Positions 60,381 through 64,000 of a stretch of DNA of 64,000 nucleotides are shown here, piece by piece. A program made the position numbers and the translations under genes. Source of the stretch: Bacillota bacterium (GTDB lineage Bacteria; Bacillota; Clostridia; Tissierellales; Sedimentibacteraceae); the NCBI GenBank assembly GCA_023453025.1, contig JAEXUD010000061.1, positions 80,649 through 144,648 on the forward strand. The letters are read 5' to 3'. Position 1 is the stretch's first letter. Each line of letters starts with the position of its first letter. The notes below the pieces were generated by a model that worked only from the letters and a program-made list of their open reading frames with translations, was not told where the DNA came from and ran no database searches.

Positions 60381-60710
60381 TTAAGCTATGTGAGTGTCCA
60401 GCATTTTTGTAAAGGAATTCAGAGGTTTTACTCCTATTTCTTTCGCGGTAATTTTACCATCCTTAAAAAGAATTACTGTTGGAATGCTTGAAATTCCATA
60501 ACGAATTGAAAGCTCCTGCTGTTGATCAACATCCACCTTTGCTACAGTAATTTTTCCATCATATTGCTCAGCTAGTTTTTCTATTACCGGTGCAATCATT
60601 CTGCATGGTGCGCACCATGTAGCCCAAAAGTCAACTAATACAAATTTTTCTTGTGCTAACAAGTCATCAAATTCTTTTGTACTGCTTAAATATTTTATTT
60701 TTTCTGACAT
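60381..60710 (-). CDS. trxA: Thioredoxin
   Basis: 109 residues. Active site TWCAPCRMIAP (Cys about residues 32 and 35), with Ala in place of the usual Gly of WCGPC, a natural variant in clostridia. The cis-Pro is in GISSIPTVILFKDG (about residue 76). It reduces protein disulfides. It starts 1 base after the reductase gene ends, and its AAGGAG site lies in that gene's last codons, so the two are coupled. Confidence 0.95.
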   Translation of the reverse strand: MSEKIKYLSSTKEFDDLLAQEKFVLVDFWATWCAPCRMIAPVIEKLAEQYDGKITVAKVDVDQQQELSIRYGISSIPTVILFKDGKITAKEIGVKPLNSFTKMLDTHIA

Positions 60711-60711
60711 T

Positions 60712-61572
60712 TTAATTCTCCTTTAATTTATCTATTTTATCTATTTGTGAAGCTGCATGCTGTGCAGCAATCAGACCCTCGCTTACCGCTTTTGAAAGCT
60801 GCAGCGGCTTACCGGTTATATCACCGGTTGCATATACCCCTTCTATATTTGTTTCCATGTTTCTGTTAATTGCTATAAAATTTCCATCAGTTTCTAAACC
60901 GTCAATTAATGCTGTAGGAGCAACGGCATCTCTTAACATAAATACCGCATCTGTTTGAACTTTTTCTGTTCCAATCATAACTGCTTCAACTTTATCCTCA
61001 CCGATAACTGAATTAAGTGTACCGTTAATATATTTTATATTATCATTTAATTCCTCTGAACGGGGCTTTTTGGATACATATGTTACATTTACACCTATAC
61101 TGCTTAAGTAATTTGCTTCTTCCATTGCTTCTTTTGATTGGTCCCAGACTACAGCATTTTTTCCTCTGTATAGCATTCCATCACAGGTTGCGCAGTAGCT
61201 TACGCCTGCTCCTAATAAGTGTTCTTCTCCCGGTAATTCTTTGACTTTCGAAATACCCATGGCAAGTATTACTTTTTTTGCTTCTTCGATTTCTCCGTTT
61301 ATGTTTACCATGAAGCTTTCACCCATAGAAAGAATGTTTACAACCTTTCCTTCTTCTACTTTCACATCCATAGCTTCCGCGTGTTCTTTGAACTTATTCA
61401 TCAGTTCCTTTCCGCTCATATTGTAAAAGCCAAGATGATTGTCGACCCTTTCTGCTTTTGACAAGTAATTTTCTTTATTTGAGAAAATTCGTACTGTCTT
61501 TCCTCTGGTAACTGCGTTTACCGCCGCAGACAAACCTGCCGGTCCGGCTCCCACTATTAAAATATCTACCAT
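60712..61572 (-). CDS. Thioredoxin reductase-like flavoprotein lacking the NADPH motif
   Basis: 286 residues, about 25 shorter than classical TrxB. FAD site ILIVGAGPAGLSAAVNAVTR (residues 4-23), redox-active SYCATCDGMLYRGKN (about 131-145), and the second FAD motif VYATGDITGKPLQLSKAVSE. Where TrxB has VVGGGDSA for NADPH, this protein reads AVVWDQSKEAMEEANYL. That fits the ferredoxin-dependent flavin thioredoxin reductases described from clostridia, which lack NADPH binding. Operon with trxA supports the substrate; the electron donor is inference. Confidence 0.88.
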   Translation of the reverse strand: MVDILIVGAGPAGLSAAVNAVTRGKTVRIFSNKENYLSKAERVDNHLGFYNMSGKELMNKFKEHAEAMDVKVEEGKVVNILSMGESFMVNINGEIEEAKKVILAMGISKVKELPGEEHLLGAGVSYCATCDGMLYRGKNAVVWDQSKEAMEEANYLSSIGVNVTYVSKKPRSEELNDNIKYINGTLNSVIGEDKVEAVMIGTEKVQTDAVFMLRDAVAPTALIDGLETDGNFIAINRNMETNIEGVYATGDITGKPLQLSKAVSEGLIAAQHAASQIDKIDKLKEN

Positions 61573-61608
61573 ACCTACCTCCCTTATATCAATTTATTAT
61601 TGCTCCAC

Positions 61609-62037
61609 TTACGGATCTATTACTTCAAGCTCGTTTATATCAATGTATCTGTCGCAGCTTGAACAGTAATATTTATGTTCTACACTGCTTTTGCACCCTT
61701 TATGAACCAAGCTCTTATAGCATTTGTTTAAGTGCTTTTGTCCCCACAGCATCAAGCTGTTAAAAACATCTACCAAATCCAGTCCTTTTTCTGTAAGAGT
61801 GTATTTATACCTTGGAGGATGAGTTTGATAAAGCTCTCTTTCAATTAATTCATCACCCTCCATTGTTTTCAGGCGTTCTGACAGTAAATTTGTTGGTATT
61901 CCTTCAAGACCATCCTGTATATCCTTATATGTTTCACATCCGTTTAAAATTCGATGCAGTATCAACAAAGACCATTTATCGCCAATTATATTTAATGTTT
62001 GAGCTATATTACAGGGTAAATTATACTGTATTTTCAT
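61609..62037 (-). CDS. HxlR-family transcriptional regulator with Cys-rich C-terminus
   Basis: 142 residues. The winged helix is typical: LNIIGDKWSLLILHRILNG, IPTNLLSERLKTMEGDELIE, PPRYKYTLTEKGLDLVDVF. HxlR proteins usually end near residue 110. Here about 35 more residues carry CYKSLVHKGC and YYCSSCDRYID, four Cys that could bind zinc or sense thiol stress. N-terminal Cys (residue 9) is at the position often used for sensing. Directly upstream of the thioredoxin pair on the same strand. Confidence 0.88.
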   Translation of the reverse strand: MKIQYNLPCNIAQTLNIIGDKWSLLILHRILNGCETYKDIQDGLEGIPTNLLSERLKTMEGDELIERELYQTHPPRYKYTLTEKGLDLVDVFNSLMLWGQKHLNKCYKSLVHKGCKSSVEHKYYCSSCDRYIDINELEVIDP

Positions 62038-62151
62038 TTTTTCTCCTTGTAATTAGTATTGCTTATAACTAATATTATTTCTTCTAATATCATTTTTATG
62101 TCATAATCTAAGTTTAATATACTCAGTCAACTGCGGTTAGGAATAAAAGCG

Positions 62152-62892
62152 TTAAAATGCCAGGTATCTGCTTAAATTAGCAAATGTGCCTGTAAAGGTC
62201 ATTATACCAATAATAATTAAAATAATACCGCCGGCTTTAATTGTATATTTAACTATGTTTCTTTTTTTCTTAAAAAAGTTTAAAGCCTCGGTTGTAAATA
62301 CTCCAAGAATTATAAATGGAATTATAAAGCCGAGAGTATAAATAAGTACCAACATATTTCCTGAAAAAACATTTTTTGCATTTGATGCTAATATTAATAC
62401 GGACGATAGTGCCGGGCCAACGCAAGGTGTCCATGCAAAGCTAAATGTAAACCCCATAATAAAAGCGATTATCGGGTTCATTGTACTGTTGGTTAATTCC
62501 AAATGAAATCTTTTTTCCATTTTTAAAAAATTCAATTTTATCAAATCCAGTTGAACAAGACCCATTATCATAATTATAGTGCCTCCAATTCGACTGAATA
62601 AAATCTTATTTTGATTAAAGAATGTTCCTAATGCGGAAAAAGACAATCCTAATAGGAAAAAAACACTTGATATCCCTAAAACAAAAAATAATGTATTAAT
62701 AAAGACTATTTTTCTTTCGTATAATATTGTTCCACTTGAATCAATCCTTTTACCATTACCTGCCAAGTAGCTTATATAAACTGGTATAATTGGCAGAACA
62801 CAGGGTGAAAAAAACGACAAAAATCCTTCAAGAAAAACAAGTAAAAAGCTCACATGATTTGTTAATGCAAGTTCCTCCAACATAACCTCCAT
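62152..62892 (-). CDS. ccdA: CcdA-like thiol-disulfide interchange membrane protein
   Basis: 246 residues with six membrane helices. The paired Cys motifs are FFSPCVLPIIPVYISYLAG (about residues 29-47, Cys about 33) and FAWTPCVGPALSSVL (about residues 155-169, Cys about 160). It carries reducing power from cytoplasmic thioredoxin across the membrane, which fits the trxA genes nearby. The start is unsure: ATG at 62890-62892 or the Met three codons later, which lies only 2 bases after GGAGG. No cytochrome c maturation genes are visible. Confidence 0.88.
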   Translation of the reverse strand: MEVMLEELALTNHVSFLLVFLEGFLSFFSPCVLPIIPVYISYLAGNGKRIDSSGTILYERKIVFINTLFFVLGISSVFFLLGLSFSALGTFFNQNKILFSRIGGTIIMIMGLVQLDLIKLNFLKMEKRFHLELTNSTMNPIIAFIMGFTFSFAWTPCVGPALSSVLILASNAKNVFSGNMLVLIYTLGFIIPFIILGVFTTEALNFFKKKRNIVKYTIKAGGIILIIIGIMTFTGTFANLSRYLAF

Positions 62893-63026
62893 ACTTTTAT
62901 ATAGTATAAATTTAAAATAACATAGTAACTTTATTTTGTCAAGTGACTTTATAAAATAAATTTATAAAAAATATTGAAATATTATTTTAATATGATACTA
63001 TAATATTATGAAAATTTGTTTATCAG

Positions 63027-63983
63027 ATGATAAAAAGGGTAAACAATATAATTATAAAAGCTAGGGAGTTGATTGTCATTATAAGTTTTAAATGTTTATC
63101 TATAGATGATAAGGATATAATTGAAAAATATGTAGATAAAGAAGAGCTTGAATCATATGAATATTTATTTTCATCTCTATATATGTGGAGAAAGCTGAAC
63201 AATGTCAAATACGCAATAATAAATGACGCTTTAGTTATAGAAAAAAATGAAGAAGGCAAGGGCACATTTTATGCCCAGCCATTAAAATATAATAAGGAAA
63301 AATTAACCGAGCTTGTTGATATTCTTGTTGAAAGGAATGAAAATTATACAAATAGGGATTACTTATTTGGTGATGTTGATGAAGGTTTTATAGAAGATTT
63401 AAAAAAATATACTGATTTTAAAATAGAAGTAAAAGAAGACGTAAATGATTTTGAATATGTATACAATATAAATAAGTTAATTGAGCTTAAGGGCAAAAAA
63501 TATCACGGCAAGAAAAATCATGTAAATTCCTTTGAAAAATCATACATATATGAAATCAAGGAAATTAATAATGATAAGGTTATTAAAGACTGCCTGACAC
63601 TGCTTCAAAAATGGCATGAAGAGGTCGCTGTAACAGTAGACAAGGAAATGATGATGGAAATAGATGCAATAAAAGATTTATTTAGTGAACTGCACTTTTT
63701 CGATCTTAAATCTATTGCAGTATATGTGGAAGGTGAGCTTGCAGGATTTTCTGTAGGAGAAAAAGTAAATGAAAAAATGGCTGTTATCCATGTTGAACGA
63801 GGTGAAATAGCATATAAGGGCATATATGCATTTATTAACAGAAAATTTTTAACAGAAAACTTTGCTGATATTGAGTATGTAAATAGACAAGAAGACACCG
63901 GAAATGAAGGATTAAGAAAAGCAAAACAGTCATATCATCCGGTTAAGATGGTTAAGAAGTATTTGGTAAATATATGTGAATAA
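63027..63983 (+). CDS. DUF2156 protein (phosphatidylglycerol lysyltransferase C-terminal-like)
   Basis: Up to 318 residues. The double GNAT-like fold of DUF2156 is suggested by SYEYLFSSLYMWRKLNNVKY, GKKYHGKKNHVNSFEKSYIY (about residues 156-175), LKSIAVYVEGELAGFSVGEK and the C-terminal NEGLRKAKQSYHPVKMVKKY. Relatives include the MprF catalytic domain, but stand-alone forms have no proven acceptor. The start is uncertain: the ATG at 63027 has no ribosome site, while AGGGAG at 63063-63068 lies directly before TTG 63069 and 9 bases before ATT 63078, so the real protein may be about 300 residues. Confidence 0.8.
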   Translation: MIKRVNNIIIKARELIVIISFKCLSIDDKDIIEKYVDKEELESYEYLFSSLYMWRKLNNVKYAIINDALVIEKNEEGKGTFYAQPLKYNKEKLTELVDILVERNENYTNRDYLFGDVDEGFIEDLKKYTDFKIEVKEDVNDFEYVYNINKLIELKGKKYHGKKNHVNSFEKSYIYEIKEINNDKVIKDCLTLLQKWHEEVAVTVDKEMMMEIDAIKDLFSELHFFDLKSIAVYVEGELAGFSVGEKVNEKMAVIHVERGEIAYKGIYAFINRKFLTENFADIEYVNRQEDTGNEGLRKAKQSYHPVKMVKKYLVNICE

Positions 63984-64000
63984 AAATAGGTGTCTGAAAT

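Overview
The window looks like a chromosomal origin region of a low-GC, Gram-positive anaerobe of the class Clostridia or Tissierellia. The gene order is the classical Firmicute origin block: rpmH, rnpA, yidD, yidC, jag, mnmE, mnmG, rsmG, noc, parA and parB run leftwards, and dnaA, dnaN, yaaA, recF, gyrB and gyrA run rightwards. Further support comes from a HydABC-type [FeFe] hydrogenase, many TTG starts with strong Shine-Dalgarno sites, T-box, PyrR and c-di-GMP-II RNA control, and S-layer homology repeats. A Sedimentibacter-like organism would fit, but that is only an impression. I see no prophage, insertion sequence with a transposase, or CRISPR array.

Left arm (1-34 kb, mostly minus strand). 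It starts with a peptide ABC transporter (permease cut by the window edge, plus its lipoprotein), a tRNA-Arg, a D,D-carboxypeptidase and serS behind an apparently truncated T-box leader. A cupin regulator and HelD follow, then tRNA-Gly and tRNA-Thr and a small Tyr/Asp/Arg-rich protein of unknown function. The pyrBIKDE operon has a PyrR-type hairpin over the pyrB ribosome binding site. DUF951, yedF, cvpA, a membrane-anchored protein, a cysteine desulfurase and pyrC come next. After a HAD phosphatase come the electron-bifurcating type hydrogenase genes (hydC, a 2Fe-2S protein, hydB, hydA) with a near-consensus promoter. The partition, tRNA-modification and protein-insertion genes then lead to the origin. 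yidD appears to start at AUA.

Origin and right arm (34-48.6 kb, plus strand). DnaA boxes lie on both sides of dnaA. Downstream of gyrA sits a tight three-gene cassette: STAS antagonist, degenerate HATPase-like anti-sigma factor and a SigB/SigF-family sigma factor. A UPF0182 membrane protein, a VOC protein and a PPC-domain protein follow.

The most interesting region is 48.9-57.6 kb. A c-di-GMP-II riboswitch with a terminator expression platform precedes a LuxR-type two-component system. Then come two small exported proteins with SipW-type signal sequences, a SipW-like signal peptidase with a large N-terminal membrane domain, a TasA/camelysin-like fibre protein, a DUF5305-like membrane protein and an SLH-anchored protein whose N-terminal domain resembles the same family. 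I read this as a surface or biofilm matrix locus in which c-di-GMP probably permits transcription and the two-component system adds a second input.

The right end holds an acetyltransferase, two tandem soluble MCP-like proteins, and a thiol-redox group. That group is thioredoxin, a flavin thioredoxin reductase lacking the usual NADPH motif, an HxlR regulator and CcdA. A DUF2156 protein closes the window. Two dispersed repeat families occur in the intergenic spaces.
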